Shown piece by piece: positions 1 through 11,937 of a stretch of DNA of 64,000 nucleotides. Each line of letters begins with the position of its first letter. The first letter of the stretch is position 1. Source of the DNA: Mesotaenium endlicherianum (Eukaryota > Streptophyta > Zygnematophyceae > Zygnematales > Mesotaeniaceae); assembly GCA_009602735.1 (NCBI GenBank), contig WELA01012483.1, positions 88,325-152,324 on the forward strand, read 5' to 3'. The translations under genes and the position numbers were made by a program. The notes beneath the pieces were generated by a model. It searched no databases and was not told the DNA's origin. It was given only the letters and a program-made list of their open reading frames with translations.

Positions 1-127
1 GTCATGGCGGCTGGCGCGTGTGCGGACGCAGGCACACTCGCAGACGCCGGCGCAAGCGCTGCAGGCGCAAGCGCATGCGTAGCAGCCGGAAGCGCAGCGG
101 CCGTCGAGTGCGCAGCTGCAGGAACGG

Positions 128-1261
128 CTACAGCTGCTGGCGAGCACGCGGCTGTTGGGAGGCTGCCACGTGGCGCCTCTTGATGGCCTTGGAGCCGAGG
201 GGTCGCGTCGTTAGACCGGCGTCAACGTCAGTCTTGCCTCCCCCGTGCGAAGTTTGTGGCGCCCTTTCCCTGGTGCGTTCGATCGCTGGAGCCACCGTAA
301 CGCGAAATGCGTTGTCGCCGAGGTTTTGTGTGCAGCCAGGGTTTAAGCCCTGGTTGTGCGCAGCCGCGTTGGCGCCGTCGGGACCCCGCACGGCAATCTG
401 GCCGCACAGCGCCGTTGTGATAGCCCCCCCCTGACTGAGGATGGCGATTGCGACCGCCAGATCTGCGCTGGCTGGCTCGGGCTGTGCGCGCGTGCCAAGT
501 GGCGGCACGTGTGCGCCAGGGGTAAAGTCCTGGCTGCACGCAGCTGCGGGCGCACCGTCGGCGCCCTGCCCGGGGATCTGGCCGCATAGCGCAATCGAGG
601 TTGCCTCCCCCTTCTCGGAGATGGCGATCGCAGCCGCTGTCTCTTTGCTGACCGTGCCGTGCTGCGTGCGCGCGCCACGTGGCAGCACCTGTGCGCAGCT
701 GTCGCGCGCAGCTGCGGCTGCTGCTGCGGAGCTGTCGTGGCGTCGCCAGCTGCGCAGCGGGCCTGGCAGCGGGATGTGCGACACGCGCGTACGTGTGAGT
801 GCTTGCGCGGGCACGCTGCTGTCGGCAGGAGCGGCTCCACCTGTTGTGCCGGCAACAAGTGGCGGCCTCTGCTGGGGCCTGCTGTCTGCAACAGCCAGCA
901 GGGGGCGGCTATTTTGGCCTGTGCGCAAATCTGCGCACGGTTGTGCCGCGCGTACGGCAAGGGACGCGGCAGCTATGCTAGCAGCAACCGTGCGCGCCGT
1001 CTGGTGAGCTCGTGCCCGCGTGCTAGCTGTCGCTGCACGGGCCGAGGTGAAGCCTGCTGGCGACAGTGGGGCAGCGCAGGCCACGGGCTTTGTCGGAGCC
1101 TGGGCCGGCGTGCGTGCGGTCTCGTCTGCGGGCGTGCCTACGCCAGGGGATGGCACGGCCGCGCAGGCCTGTAGCCTGCCGTTTGGCAGCCTGTCAGAGC
1201 GTGTGCTGTCGCTGCTGACAGGAGTCAGCGTGGTGTGCGCAGGTATGGCAGGGCCGTCCAA
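128..1261 (-). other. GC-rich open frame with 60-residue repeats, unassigned
   Basis: A 377-codon open frame on the minus strand, very rich in Ala, Arg, Pro and Gln. I do not recognise its product. It contains imperfect repeats of about 60 residues that match the 180-bp DNA repeat described separately; the recurring core has the pattern ALCGQI...GADGA...NPG. It lies just downstream, in the same orientation, of a zinc-knuckle-bearing gag-like remnant, so it may be the low-complexity tail of that retroelement. Open frames also occur on the opposite strand, as expected in GC-rich DNA, so protein coding is uncertain. Confidence 0.3.
340..900. repeat. Imperfect tandem repeat, about 180-bp period
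   Basis: Matching stretches recur about 180 bp apart. GTTTAAGCCCTGG near 341 pairs with GGTAAAGTCCTGG near 521. The phrase around 491 (GCCAAGTGGCGGCACGTGTG) pairs with GCCACGTGGCAGCACCTGTG near 670, and again loosely near 850. Blocks reading ATCTGGCCGCA and GATGGCGATCG recur at the same spacing. Three units are visible by eye, with roughly 70-80% similarity. The period is a multiple of three, so it would preserve a reading frame. Confidence 0.6.
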
Positions 1262-1299
1262 GCGGGCGCCTGCAGCTCCGATCGCAGACGCTACGTCGT

Positions 1300-2130
1300 C
1301 GCGCGGACGTGCGCGGGGTTGCGGGGCTGCCGCGGAGCCGAGTGTCGACGTCTAAGTTTGTCGAGGGTCGGAGGCAGGCGTGTGCGCAGGGGCTGTGCGG
1401 GCGCTTGCTGACAGAGCTGTGGCGTAGGACGGTGGAGCGTGTGCAAAGAGCGCTCCGCACGCGTCGTAGCTGTCGGCGTCAAAGAGGCCACGGAGTCTTG
1501 CGATCTTCGCGTTGGCCTCCACGAGGGCATCACTGACGTCGTCGAAGCTGCAGTAGTCGGCTCCGGGAGTCAGCGCGGCGTCCGTTGTGGCCGTAGGTGC
1601 CATCATTGCAGGGCGTCCACCCGTGCGACGGTTGCGCCCACCTCGCTGTCCTGCTGCAGGCGAAGGACCGTCACGAGCGCGCCCGTTCTTGACGTCGCGC
1701 TTCTTCTGCAGACAAACGATCTGCAAGTGGCCGGCCTTGCCACAGTAGGTGCAATTGCCGAGACTGCCATTCTGCGCGAGCGTGCAGTTCTGGCATGAGT
1801 GGCCCGTCTTTCCGCAAGATCAGCAGGGGTCACTCGTCGTAGCGGCCATGGAAATGCGGCCACGCTTAGCTCCGCGCTGCTGCATCTGCTGGGGCAGCTG
1901 AGAGCGCTGAGGCTGCTGCTGCTGCTGGGGCTAGCGGGCAGGCGTCGTGCGCATCGTGGAAGATGGTAGCACCAAGGCCTCCTGTTGCATGCCAGTAGAT
2001 GCAAGGCCCACACGGTCGCTAATGCTGCTCCGTGCGGCGGCCAAAATCTGCTTCTCAACGGAGAGATAGGCCTGCTCCAGCGAATACTCTGAACCGTGGC
2101 GGTCGATGAGGGGGCCGACAGCCCTCTTCC
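1300..2130 (-). mobile_element. Gag-like retroelement remnant with paired zinc knuckles
   Basis: On the minus strand the region around 1,700-1,830 reads as two CCHC zinc knuckles in series (CGKTGHSC..C and CTYCGKAGHLQIVC), the nucleic-acid-binding signature of retrotransposon Gag. A Gln-rich stretch lies before them and a basic, Gly-Arg-rich stretch after, followed by a short helical segment. No reverse transcriptase or integrase is visible here, so the family is not assigned. It is a broken fossil, cut at 2,131 where the LTR of another element begins. Confidence 0.5.
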
Positions 2131-3050
2131 TGTAACGTTCTTGCTTTTTGAGAGGATCATTTCCACGGTATTCAAGGAATATTTAAATGAAGTGGAAAGA
2201 AAATCTATATACTTGTGCAAATTGACAAATCCTCGAGAAAGCGAAAATGAAAACTAACGTAGAATGCGTGCTTGTGAGTGTTGCACTCTCAATGACTCTT
2301 GCAAGTATTTATACTTGCACGACATGAGGCACTGGAGTGCTTCGAGTCACCACCTAGGGCACTGGTTCATGTTCAACGTAAACGGACGAAGGGGTACGAC
2401 CCATTCGGCGGAATGCTCAAAACGCGCCGTTTGGCCATTTGGAGACTTCTCGACGATTTCCGAAAAACCGTTTCACGCCAATCGGGCGTATTCGCGTTCA
2501 CGCGACTTTTTGAAAAGTCGCGACTGTTTGCGGAGTCGCGTACACGTGCTTTCGTCATGAACCGGTAGTTATGAAAACTACTTTGCCAATCGATTAGGTG
2601 TGAACGTTTCAAACGACGGGTCGCGGGTCCAAATCCGCTCGGATGCAAAGTCGCCTTGCATATTATGTGTCGTTTGACTTTTACGACTGTTTCTTCGTAT
2701 CAACGACTGGTCGTAAATGTGAAATCTGTGATTGTCATTATCCGAAATAATGACAATTAAATCAACTTAATCAATCAGTGATTTATTAAGTTATCATCTC
2801 ATATTTAATCAAAGTAACTTTATGAATAATTATGTCGTACTTTTGCGAAGTAGTCAAGTTACGGTACGACGCTTTTTGCAATAGTATCTCGGTCGTTTCG
2901 CCAATCAACCAGAAATTAGTCGACACACGCGTGTGGCGAATAATTGAATATGATGCAATCATTTATCAAATAATATGATAAATAGTATAACGTACTTTAG
3001 GTCATTGGGAAAACGTCCCAAACACGCCTAAAATAGCGCGGATCGTTACA
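2131..3050 (-). repeat. 3' LTR of element D
   Basis: About 920 bp bounded by TGTAACGTTC and GGATCGTTACA, giving inverted TGTAACG/CGTTACA ends. A purine tract (on the minus strand) abuts it internally at about 3,051-3,061. It shares its ends and several internal blocks with the 1,016-bp LTR of element E (10,922-11,937), so D and E belong to sister families. It contains a tRNA-like B-box segment at about 2,626-2,636. Confidence 0.85.
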
Positions 3051-6000
3051 CTCCTCCCCCCTTGAAGGAACTTAACGTCCTCGTCAAGCGTACGTCTTGT
3101 AAGTCAAAATGTGTCAATACTAGCCTTGACTAGCGGAAAACAATGGTGAGCGATTGGACTATGCATCATCACAGTGACGGAAAAGAGCGATTAGTTGGCC
3201 GCGCCTCTTTTGCGTTTGTTCCTTGGCTTACAAATTGGCCCGGGTAGCACACTGCCCGTGGGACAAAGCTGTTGAGCGGCAACCCATCGTAACCAATATT
3301 GTTGAACCAGGTCCTTACATTTTTGTAGAGTTTCATCCAGCTGGAATCGTAATCAAGCCACTTTATCAAAAGCTCCACGCGTGGAGGCTTATGACGAGTG
3401 TAGCGGTGTCCTACGACCTCCTCTACATCCCAGGCCTTATCATCATCAGCGAGTTCCAATTTCGGTGCTTGCGGCTGATAGCGGCCATCGGATCTAAACA
3501 GCTTAAGTAAACTGACATGGAACACAGGATGCGTTCGCCCCTTGGATTTAGGCAAATCGAGTCGGTATGCAACAGGTCCAACCTTTGCAATAACGATAAA
3601 AGGGCCTACCCAGCAAGGCAAAAGCTTGCGCTTTCCTGGGTGCTTGAGTTGGAGGTTATTAGTTTGCAAAAGTACTTTATTGCCAATTTGAAAACTTAAC
3701 GCAGTCTTGTGCGTGTCAGCAAACGTTTTCTGTCGATCTCGAGCAGCGGCTAAAGCCAACTCCGCGTTTTTGTGCACCTCTTGAAGAGAATGGACAAATA
3801 GGCGTGCACTTGGCACTCTCATGGTTGACATCGCCGTCTAACCTTGAACGACGTGTGTCAAGGGAGTGTGCGGATGTCGCCCATAGTTAAGGAAAAGGGA
3901 ATTTCCTTGACACTTTCTTGATAAGCATTATTAATTGCAAACTCTGCAACTGAATGGAGGGTGTCCCAGTTGTCTTGGCAAGGATTCACATAATGCCTAA
4001 GGAATTGTTGCAAAACGCGGTTCAAGCGCTCTATCTGACCATCGGTCTAAGGATGGAAGCTAGTTGACATCTTAAGGTTCGTGCCGAAACGCGACAAACT
4101 TCCTGCTAGAAGTGGCTCGTAAATCTACTGTCACGATCACTTATGATTTCTTTCGGCATGCCATGCAACTTCAACACGTGATCCACGAAGAGACGCGCGG
4201 TCTCGACTGCATCAAGTGATGGTTTAGTGGCCACAAAGTGCACCATCTTAGTGAAACGATCCACGATCGTTAACACCCCATTGTGTCCTATATCAGTGGT
4301 AGGCAATTCCATAACAAAGTCAAGGCTTATGCTTTCCCAAGGAGCACATGCAAGTTCCAATGGTTGCAACTTCCCAGCTGGCAACGTAAGGCTCGGCTTA
4401 CTCCTCTGACATGTTGCGCAGTTGACGATGTACTCGGCAACATGAACTTTGAGGGACGGCCAAATATACCCTCGGCGCAAAGCGTGTGTGGTTTTGGTAA
4501 TTCTATGGTGACCAGAGTAAGGAGAGTCAAGCGCTTCTCGTAGTAGCACATGTCATACTTGGCCTTCTGGGACAGCAATGCGCCCATTGTGCCACCAAAA
4601 ACCGTTTGCAAACGAATAGCTTGAGTGTTCTTTCCTTTTATCCATACTGTCCATTGTTACGGCTACACCGTTCAAGCCAGTACCCTGGAGATCTAGGAAA
4701 AACGGATCTTTGAGATAGCCCTCGTGAAATAGTTGATGCAGATCAAGTACTTCCGAGTTATGCATGCTATCCAAATCGGGTGTGCCTGCGTCATTAGGCT
4801 GGTTGCCGTCAGATGTCTGGGGGGGTACAGCAAAATCAAGGGTGGCCGCCCTCGAAACCTGACCATTTCGTTCTCGCAAGCTAGCAACAGTCCCCAACAT
4901 GAAGTGGTGATGAGGAATTCGACTTAGAGGATTAGCAACAATGTTGCGGCCTGGACGATATGCCCACTCAAAGTGGAATCATTGCAAGAACTCAGACCAT
5001 CTCGTCTGTCTCCTCGATAGCGTTGGCTGAATTTGAAAGAAGGTATGTGGGCAGTGGTCTGTAACCACTGTCAAACCCTTGCAGTCTCCAAATAACATCG
5101 CCCAATTTTTAAAGCGTGTATTTATGCCCAGAGCTCCTGCTTTGTCGGTGAGTAATTTTGTTTGGCAGTTGTCAGCTTTAGACTCTCAAAACTGATAGGC
5201 TTGCCTGCCTGCAACAGAACAGCCCCTATTCCAACACCAGACGCATCGGCGACTACCTCGTAAGGCAAGTCGGGATTGGCTATTGAAAGAAGTGGCGCAT
5301 TAGTGAGTGCTTACTTAACGCGCTCAAACGCATGTTGCGTATTCTCATTCCAAATGAACGTCTTATCTTTCCTTGTCAGAGCAGTGAGTGGCGCGGCCAT
5401 CACTGAATAACCTTGCATAAACTTACGAAAGAAGTTTGCAAATCCTAGGAATGAACATACAGTATGTACAGCTTTCGGGACAGGCCAGTCAGCGACGCAC
5501 GCTATCTTGGCTGGGTCAGGGCGCACCCCTTTCGAACCCACTATATGTCCGAGGTACAAAAGTTCATCCTTTAGGAAGGAACATTTCTTGAGCTTAGCGT
5601 ACAGCTATTGCTCACAAAGGATTTGCAACACCAACCCGAGGTGCTTGTAGTGCTCGTCCCTGTTCTTTGAATAGACAAGGATATCGTCAAGGTAAACCTG
5701 GACAAATTTCCCCAAGTAAGGTCTAAACAAATCGGTCATCGTACTTTGGAACGTCACTGGTGCATCGGTAAGTCCAAAACTTAGGACTTTGTATTGGAAG
5801 TGCCCAATAGGCGTACGAAACGCTGTTTTGGGGACATCCTCCGATGTGATTCGAATTTGATGATAGCCTTGGGCTAAATCAAGCGAGGAGAACACGCATG
5901 CCCCCTGCAGCAAATCAAACAAATCATCAATGCGAGGCAACAAATAGCGGTTCTTGACCAATATATTGTTCAACGCTCGATAACCAATGCACATTCTAAG

Positions 6001-7990
6001 CGTCCCATCTTTTTTTTGAACAAATAGGATGGGGGCGCCGAATGGAGAAGAGCTTCGCTCAATCCATCCTTTCTCTAGCAAGTCGGTAATTTGGTCCTTC
6101 ATTTTGTTCATCTCCAACGGGCTTAGGCGATGAATTTGCCAAGTCGGTTGAGGTTCGGGAATGAGAGGGATTGTGTGTCCAATACCCCTGTCAGGCGGAA
6201 TCCGGTCTTAGTAATCCATAGAAAACTTTTTGACCGTGCTTTGCCAAACGTCGAGCTTGCTTTATGGACAATAGAAGAGTCTTTGAAGGACTATCCAAGG
6301 CCATATCGGGCTTAAGGGACCGAAGAGTAGTCTTCTTGGTCCCCTTGCGTACAATGCATGTCTTTTGAGCGAAGTCAAGCAATGCACTTGTTTGCGTAAG
6401 CCAATCATTACCCAAAACTGCGTCAATTCCATGCAACAATTCAATGATGTAGAATTACACGTGGCCGATGTATGATTGCAATTTTAGTAGTAACTTAATT
6501 GTTCCAAGAATACAAGCTAACAAACCATCGCAAAGGCGAAGTGTCTCGTCCTTGAGTATTGGAAGCAACTTCATCCCTTGTGCAAAACGTGCGCTTATGA
6601 AGCATACTGATGCGCCTGAATCAATGACTGTGAAGCATGAACGGCCTGAAACTTCCGCGTCAAACATCATATTTAACCCCAAAGAAGCATTATGCATCAC
6701 TAGCAACGTCCTCGCCGTGGGAGGAATGTGAAAAATGTGGAGGTCTTTTACCAAAATCCCATTTTGCATTGTTGTCCTTGCGCGAAACCAAGTAATTGAG
6801 TCAGAGTACGCGCGAATATGAGTAAATGCAGCAATATAAATTGGTGCAAGACCCTTGTGCATTTTTCGTAATCGAAATAAGTGCGCGTAACATTTGGCAA
6901 GGTTAGGATTATGCGGCTGGAAGTGCAAGAACATGCAAGCATGGATACACTCGAGTTCCGTAAACTCGTCAAAGCTCAACACTTGCATACTAATATATTT
7001 TGAACGGAATACATCAATATTGGGTATGCCAAAGAGAACATGAATCTTGGGTGTATGCGAACATACACCTAGAAGTTCTTGCTCACTAAGTAGTGTTGTC
7101 AATAGCTCAAAAGGAGGCGCAATGACTGGCTCCGGAGCTACGTTGTCGGGACTATACCGCGAATCCTTTCTTGAAGGACACGTTTTAAAGGTATGTCCCT
7201 TTTTGCCACATGAAGGACACATACCTGGCGCCACAATGTGGGGACGAGTCTCGGTGTTATCAATCTTGCGAATCTTTAGGGCAGGTTCTGGTGAATTGGC
7301 AAAGTTTTCGCTTTTGGAAGGGTTATGCCGTTTCGAACCTCCCTTACGAGATGTATGAAAACCGGTATGAGGAGGACGTAGAGTGCGAACAGGCTGATGA
7401 CGAGGCTGTACGGCTGGCTCCTTTTGTTGTCTCGTCTCGCGAGCTACAGCGGACTTTGGGCGACCTTGAAATTCTTCAAGCGGGGAGGGTTTGTGGGTAG
7501 GCGTCGATGCCGAGGCCCCCAGGGGTGGCAAGTGGGAGGGGCAGAAGAGTAACGTCGCCAGCGGTCCCAGATGTGCTAGCAACCCCCTGGACAGCTTGCA
7601 AGTATGAACGAATCGCGGTTAACCATCTTGGAAACAAAGCGACTGTGCGCAATGAAAAAATAATTCCAGCAGCGCCTAGTTGGCCTGAGGGACCGTTGAG
7701 ATTGTCGTTGTGGCCAGCAGCAAGAGCGGCAGCAGTGCAATTGCACCAACAACCGCTGCGTCGGTGCCGGCGTAAGGATTTTCTGGAAACCCTAGGAAAC
7801 GCCGGAAAATGGAGAACAAAAAATTCCGTCGTAAAATGCTATGATAAGCGACCATTGGGTCAGGACAGGAGTGGGATGGGTGACCTTCCCAATATGAAAA
7901 ATCGCCCCAAAATATATTTTCCCAAAATATATTTTCCAACCATCAAAAAAAAAAGTTCCTTGCAGAAACCGAGATCGCCTCCGATACCAA

Positions 7991-8360
7991 TGTAACGTTT
8001 TTGCTTTTCGAGAGGATTTTTTCCTCGGTATTCAAGGAGTATTTAAATGAAGTGGAAAGAAAATCTATATACTTGTGCAAATTGACAAATCCTCGAGAAA
8101 GAATATGAAAACTAACGTAGAATGTGTGCTTGTGAGAGTTGCACTCACAAAGACTCTTGCAAGTATTTATACTTGCACGACATGAGGCATTGGAGTGCTT
8201 TGAGTCACCACCTGGGGCACTTGTCCATGTTCAAAGTAAACGGACAAAGGGGTACGACCCATTCGGCCGAATGCTCGAAATGCGCCGTTTGGCCGTTTGG
8301 AGACTTTTCGACGGTTTCCGAAAAATCTTTTCACGCCAAACGGGCGTAATCGCGTTCACG
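7991..8360 (-). repeat. Partial 5' LTR of element D
   Basis: Begins with TGTAACGTTTTTGC at 7,991 and matches the first 370 or so bases of the LTR at 2,131-3,050. Similarity stops near 8,360, where unrelated DNA begins. The adjacent internal sequence carries the primer-binding site on the minus strand. Confidence 0.8.
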
Positions 8361-9522
8361 AGGTCGAGTGCGCAACATAGGTATAAGCAACACATCATAA
8401 GCAAGCAGGCTTCGCTGCAATGAAGTCTATAATACATGTGGCTTTATAGCCAAAAAGTGAGTCGAGTCAAATGCTTTAATTAAGGAGTGTGTACTCTCCA
8501 GAGTGAGCACCTCAAAACTGTAAACTGGTAGGAATACAACTAATGAAGTATGGCCCAAAAGTTCACTGGAAGCACATCATGATCTTCAAGAGTAGTCCTC
8601 TGCAAGGGTTTAAGCTGTGACTTTGCTCACCACTTGTGAAGTTCTTCAAGTGACTGGAAGCCAGGAGGGCTTGCTCTTCACAAGAGAGTAACTAAGTGGT
8701 CCTGAAAACATAAGAGATATAAGTGTAAGCTTTACTGATAATCTCTGCTACTTACACCTGGCATAATGGGACTTCTAAAAGATGTCTCTCTGAGGACATC
8801 TCTAGTACTTATACTCCTGGAAATTTGGCGTGGTATGCGGCGGATCCAATGCATCTAGTCAGTCTAGGATGCTCTCCTATGTGCACTAATGTGTACAAGG
8901 CATGTACTAGCACTCCTATAGGCTAGGCATAACTCAAATCAATCAAAGCAAAGCTCGTAGAATATGCTGTATCTCTCATTGATGGAGCTTACCTTGGGTG
9001 ATTCTACGTAGATAGCGCCTCAAAAGTGAATCTGGAACTTGAGGAAGCTTCCTCCAGGAGTAGGTGATGCAGTCACCAAGTTATAGCCTCAATGATGCAC
9101 TTATACTATGAAAATGCAAGACTTATGTAGTTTAAGGGACTCGCGGATTTGTGCATACAAAGCTAGGGGTTTTCGGGATCACGAAGAGCCAACAACGTCA
9201 CCTTTGGGGACATTGAGTTACAAGTTGGCCCTTGGGAAAGTTCCGCTAGGGGCCGATAGGTGACGCGGACTAGATCGTAAATATCTCGCTCGATACTTGA
9301 CCAAGTGACGCGAAACCGGTGCAATCGGAAGATGCTTTGACGCGCTACACTTTGGTTACTTCTAAATCTAGAAAATGTCAACATATAGATGCGTTAGGTC
9401 AATGAAAAGTCGGTCTTCCTAGACTGATGGTTCACACAAGTGGAGCTCGATTTTGTACGTCAACCTCGACTCAATAAATCATGACAATAGCTCAGAAGGA
9501 GGCTTTGCAGCTAGCTCCTGAG
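8361..9522. other. Non-coding AT-rich stretch between elements D and E
   Basis: No convincing gene, LTR terminus or RNA gene is visible. The stretch starts where the D LTR is cut and ends where the element E gag begins. It is probably retroelement-derived or filler DNA, but I could not match it to anything else in the window. Confidence 0.4.
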
Positions 9523-10921
9523 CTAATCTTTTAAAGGTCCCTTGCCTTTCCCCTTGGGATCGTTCCTCAAATCATTCCTAGCAGGACACATTGAGATCGT
9601 ATTCCCATGTTTCCCACAGCCAAAACACAGACGTTCCGCCTTCACGCGACTGCGGACCTCTGTGCTATCTATCTTGCTAATCTTAGGAGGTGGACCACCT
9701 GATCTGGAAGTGTTGCCCGCGCCATAAGAAGAGTTCCGCTTTGGAGCGGCCGGGCTAGAACTAGGAAAGGAGGGTGGAGGGCGTGAGGAATGAACAGGCT
9801 GACGTTTAGGCTGTACGACCGTTTCCTCCTGTGCTAAAGTCTCAGTGTAACGTATCAGATTCGCTATGGTTTTCCATTCTAAATTTGTAATGGGATTTGC
9901 ATTGAGACGAGTAGCGAACTCGGGCTGGAGGCCTAGGTGAAACAAGTGTATCTGCATATACTGCGTCGATTGGAACATCTACTATCTGCCCCACAAAAAT
10001 GCGAAACTTGTTCACATAGGTCTCTATGGTACTGGTCTGTTTGAGGAGGAGCAGCTTGTCACAAGCTGCCTTGGAAGGGTTGTGACGCCCAAAGAATTAC
10101 GTAACTCAAAGAAGAACTCCTCAAAAGACATCAGGCCCCTATCCTGCCCATGCCATAACTGAGAGGCATCTCCCTTAAGGAAAGTGGAAGCCATCATGGC
10201 TTGGTCAACTGGAACAAATTTCGCTAACGCAAAGAACGTCTTGAGTTCCTTGAGAAAACGACAAACATCACTGCCAAGATCGCCTTAATTGTTTTTTGGC
10301 AGCGAGGGCTTGTACGATGGTATTGGTGTCGCGGCCTGCCCAGGAATGGCGGGCGGGATCGGGGGCGCAACTTCGTCGCCTGCCGTCCTTGACGGGCCCG
10401 GCACTCCTTGGGCAACCTGTAAAAATGGACCAACAGAATGGTGAGATTCCATCGCAGTAACAAATTTTTTGACAATGCCAAACAAATCGTCATGATTGGC
10501 CTCACTCAATTGAACACGGGTCTGAGTTTGACCCAGAACGTTCAAGAGATTGGCAAGGATCCTATGTTGATCTCGGGTGTCTGTTGTTAACGCCTCAAAG
10601 CGTGCAAAAATTGCTGCTTGAAATTCTTGAGGTGTAAGAAGTTCAGCGGGTGTTTTGTCGTTGCCGCCAATTGGGGGGTCCACCGTGTTGATGGTGAGAG
10701 CCGCGGCATCGCTTGGAGTTTTAGTTGCGCCAGTGGCTGTAGCAATAGTCGCGGGGTCGGCGATAGTTTTGGTCTCCAAGAGGAAGTCGACGTAGAGCCG
10801 ACATACCAATAACAAATTTCTTGTTGTATTCGCACAACGGAAAGTACCCCAATACAAATACATTTCTAATCACTAAACAAATAAATTTCCTTGGAGAAAC
10901 CGAGATCGGCTCCCATACCAA

Positions 10922-11937
10922 TGTAACGTTTCTGCAAAACGTTCTAACTTTTGAGAATCTTTTCCTTGGTTTTCCAAGAAACTTTGATAATAGTGAAAAG
11001 AAAATCTCTTTAAGTCGCTATATTCACTAAGTGCTTGAGAACAAGAGAGAGAGAGAGGTAGCGCGTAGCCATAGAACTAGTGCTTGTGAGAGTTGCACTC
11101 ACAATGACTTCCGCGGGTATTTATACCTGTTCAAGATGAGGCACTTAAGTGCTTCGAGTCACCACCTAGGGCACCGGTCATGTCAACGGAAATGGTAAAA
11201 TGGATGAGACCATTTTAACCGCATGCTCGAAATTGTGCCGTGTGGCGGTCTCGAGACTTTCGACGAAACGCGACAAATCGTAACGAATCGTTTTGCGCCG
11301 GAGCGGCGTAGTCACGTCTTTTGAATGGACGTGATTGTTCGTAGTCACGTCTTCGAAACTTTTCGATAGACGTGACTTTTTGCGGTCGTGTCTTCGAGTA
11401 ATTCTGATAGACATGATTGTTCGTTGCGTGCACATTCTTTCGTCATGACCGAGTAGTTGTACTAACTACTTCGCCGATCGGTTAGGTGTGATCGTCTCGA
11501 ACGAGAGGTCGCGGGTTCGAATCCGCATGGATGCAAAGTAACTTTGCATAATCGTTTTGTTTAAGTTTTACGACTTCGTTATGTTTAACGACTTGTCGCT
11601 AATCTGAAATCAGTGATTGTGCATTATATGAAATAATGTCAATCTGATAATCTAATCAATCCATAACTGATTAGGCTATCATCTCATAATTAATCAAAGT
11701 ACTTTATGAATAATTTTGTTGTACTATTGCGAAGTAGTCAAATTACGTTACGACTCTTTTTGCAATAGCATCTTTGTCGTTTCGCTAATCGACCAAAAAA
11801 TAGTCGGCACACGCGTGTGGCGATTAATTGGTGAAGATACAACCATTTTTCAAATAATATATTGATAAATAACGTAACGTATATTAGGTAATTGGGAAAA
11901 CGTCCCAAATGCGCCTAAAATAGCTCGGATCGTTACA
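10922..11937 (-). repeat. LTR of element E
   Basis: About 1,016 bp running from TGTAACGTTTCTG to CGGATCGTTACA, with the same terminal inverted repeat as the D LTR. Several internal blocks match the D LTR, including the region around GCACACGCGTGTGGCGA and the terminal AAAACGTCCCAAA segment. The middle has diverged considerably. Confidence 0.82.
11471..11530 (+). other. tRNA-like segment with B box inside the E LTR
   Basis: The stretch contains GGTTCGAATCC (11,514-11,524), a perfect pol III B-box core, flanked by GCGG and CCGC, which pair as a T-arm-like stem. Upstream are GGTTAG (D-loop-like) and CGTCTCGAACGAGA, which can fold as an anticodon-arm-like hairpin. The acceptor stem does not close, so this is not a functional tRNA gene. 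The equivalent position in the D LTR (about 2,590-2,640) has a weaker version. Confidence 0.45.

Larger units (their letters stand above)
2131..8360 (-). mobile_element. Ty3/gypsy LTR retrotransposon D, broken
   Basis: A minus-strand gypsy element. From high to low coordinates it holds a partial 5' LTR (7,991-8,360), a primer-binding site reading TGGTATCGGAGGC (initiator tRNA-Met type), Gag with a CCHC knuckle (about 6,455-7,582), an aspartic protease with the DSGAS motif, reverse transcriptase (about 5,605-6,117, with [10 protein letters not shown]), RNase H, integrase (about 4,106-4,549), and a C-terminal region with a chromodomain-like LLIKW segment (about 3,169-3,831). A purine-rich tract near 3,051-3,061 and the 3' LTR (2,131-3,050) follow. 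It carries many breaks and is clearly a fossil. The two LTR copies remain similar over their shared part, so it is of moderate age and older than element A. Confidence 0.88.
9523..11937 (-). mobile_element. Truncated Ty3/gypsy-like element E (LTR plus gag)
   Basis: A minus-strand fossil related to D. It keeps its 5' LTR (10,922-11,937), a primer-binding site reading TTGGTATGGGAGCC next to it, and gag sequence between about 9,523 and 10,863. The gag part has a CCHC knuckle (CFGCGKHGNTISMC). The pol region and the other LTR are absent. It is broken and truncated. Confidence 0.8.

Noticed and set aside
18-1460. Several overlapping Arg/Ala-rich open frames on both strands
   Set aside because: Very high GC makes long frames common by chance; none has a domain, and all overlap each other. 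Only the repeat-bearing minus frame is reported, at low confidence.
11471-11530. A functional tRNA gene
   Set aside because: The B box is good, but there is no closing acceptor stem and it lies inside an LTR. It is listed as a tRNA-like segment instead.
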